Below are positions 63,676 to 64,000 of a stretch of DNA of 64,000 nucleotides, piece after piece (positions within the stretch are counted from its first letter, which is position 1; every line of letters begins with the position of its first letter). The notes beneath the pieces were generated by a model. That model was not told the origin of the DNA, searched no databases, and saw only the letters and a program-made list of their open reading frames with translations. Origin of the DNA: Diploptera punctata (lineage: Eukaryota > Arthropoda > Insecta > Blattodea > Blaberidae); NCBI GenBank assembly GCA_030220185.1, contig JASPKZ010001601.1, positions 1,054,001 through 1,118,000 on the forward strand, written 5' to 3'. The position numbers and the translations under genes were made by a program.

Positions 63676-64000
63676 CCATTTTATTTTTGTACACTTTCAA
63701 TTGTTAATAAATAACAACTATGGGGTGTAAAAGTAAGAGCACCTTTTTGTCACTTATTTTATCGCCCTTTTTCCTTATCTTGGAAGTTACACCTAAAAAT
63801 GCCAAGTCTAGTTATAACCATTTCAAGTTAGAGCGAGCACTCTAAACAAAGTCACATTGTTGTGGGTCATGTTAACTCTTGAATATGAAAAGCACATCTC
63901 CGGTAAAATTCTTAGGTGTAGGAACTCAACATCGGGGTTTACAATTAGCCTAGTGGCAGAAATAAGTCAAGTTAAATGCTTTATTAAAATTATATTAAAT
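63676..64000. other. unassigned window end
   Basis: Nothing recognised. Confidence 0.35.

Overview
The window is nuclear DNA from a repeat-rich invertebrate, most likely an insect. It is AT-rich and has spliced genes with GT-AG introns, insect-type ribosomal protein L32 and PITPNC1/rdgB-beta genes, mariner transposons, non-LTR retrotransposon ends, tRNA-derived SINEs and many Penelope-like retroelements. A hemimetabolous (polyneopteran) insect is plausible, but that is a guess from gene structure and repeat load. Only three host genes are supported. || (1) A three-exon SUMO (smt3) locus on the + strand at 3449-6435 carries two single-base frameshifts. (2) RpL32 on the - strand at 30280-30684 has an intact 134-codon reading frame, a 5' UTR splice acceptor and a poly(A) signal. 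(3) A class IIB phosphatidylinositol transfer protein gene (rdgB-beta/PITPNC1) on the + strand at 40369-61631 has eight coding exons. These join in frame to 311 residues only if an 8-nt microexon at 53553-53560 is included. || Repeats fill most of the rest. Their most striking component is a set of about 25-30 fold-back (palindromic) elements of 0.15-1.3 kb. Their arms are the 3' parts of Penelope-like elements: part of a GIY-YIG endonuclease frame, then a hammerhead-ribozyme-like block (CTGANGA, hairpin, GAAA, mini-hairpin, UH), then a TATGAGGTRAG motif that looks like a 5' splice site. No reverse transcriptase domain was seen. At least ten fold-backs are bounded by one target-site duplication of 9-17 bp, so they appear to insert as whole palindromes. 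|| By region: 1-3200 has a LINE end, a large palindrome with a CG-rich core and a 1.14-kb tandem duplication. 3.2-6.5 kb is the SUMO locus with SINE and LINE remnants in its intron. 6.8-29.5 kb has dense Penelope fold-backs, SINEs and LINE ends. 29.5-31 kb is RpL32 between two LINE fragments. 32-41 kb has TIR elements, a mariner relic and SINEs. 40.4-61.6 kb is rdgB-beta, whose introns hold about 15 kb of nested elements. 62-64 kb has a fold-back inside a fold-back and a tandem direct pair of Penelope ends. || At least three tRNA-headed SINE families and a class of tRNA-like cores inside short inverted repeats are also present. No CRISPR, operon, rRNA or convincing functional tRNA gene was found.
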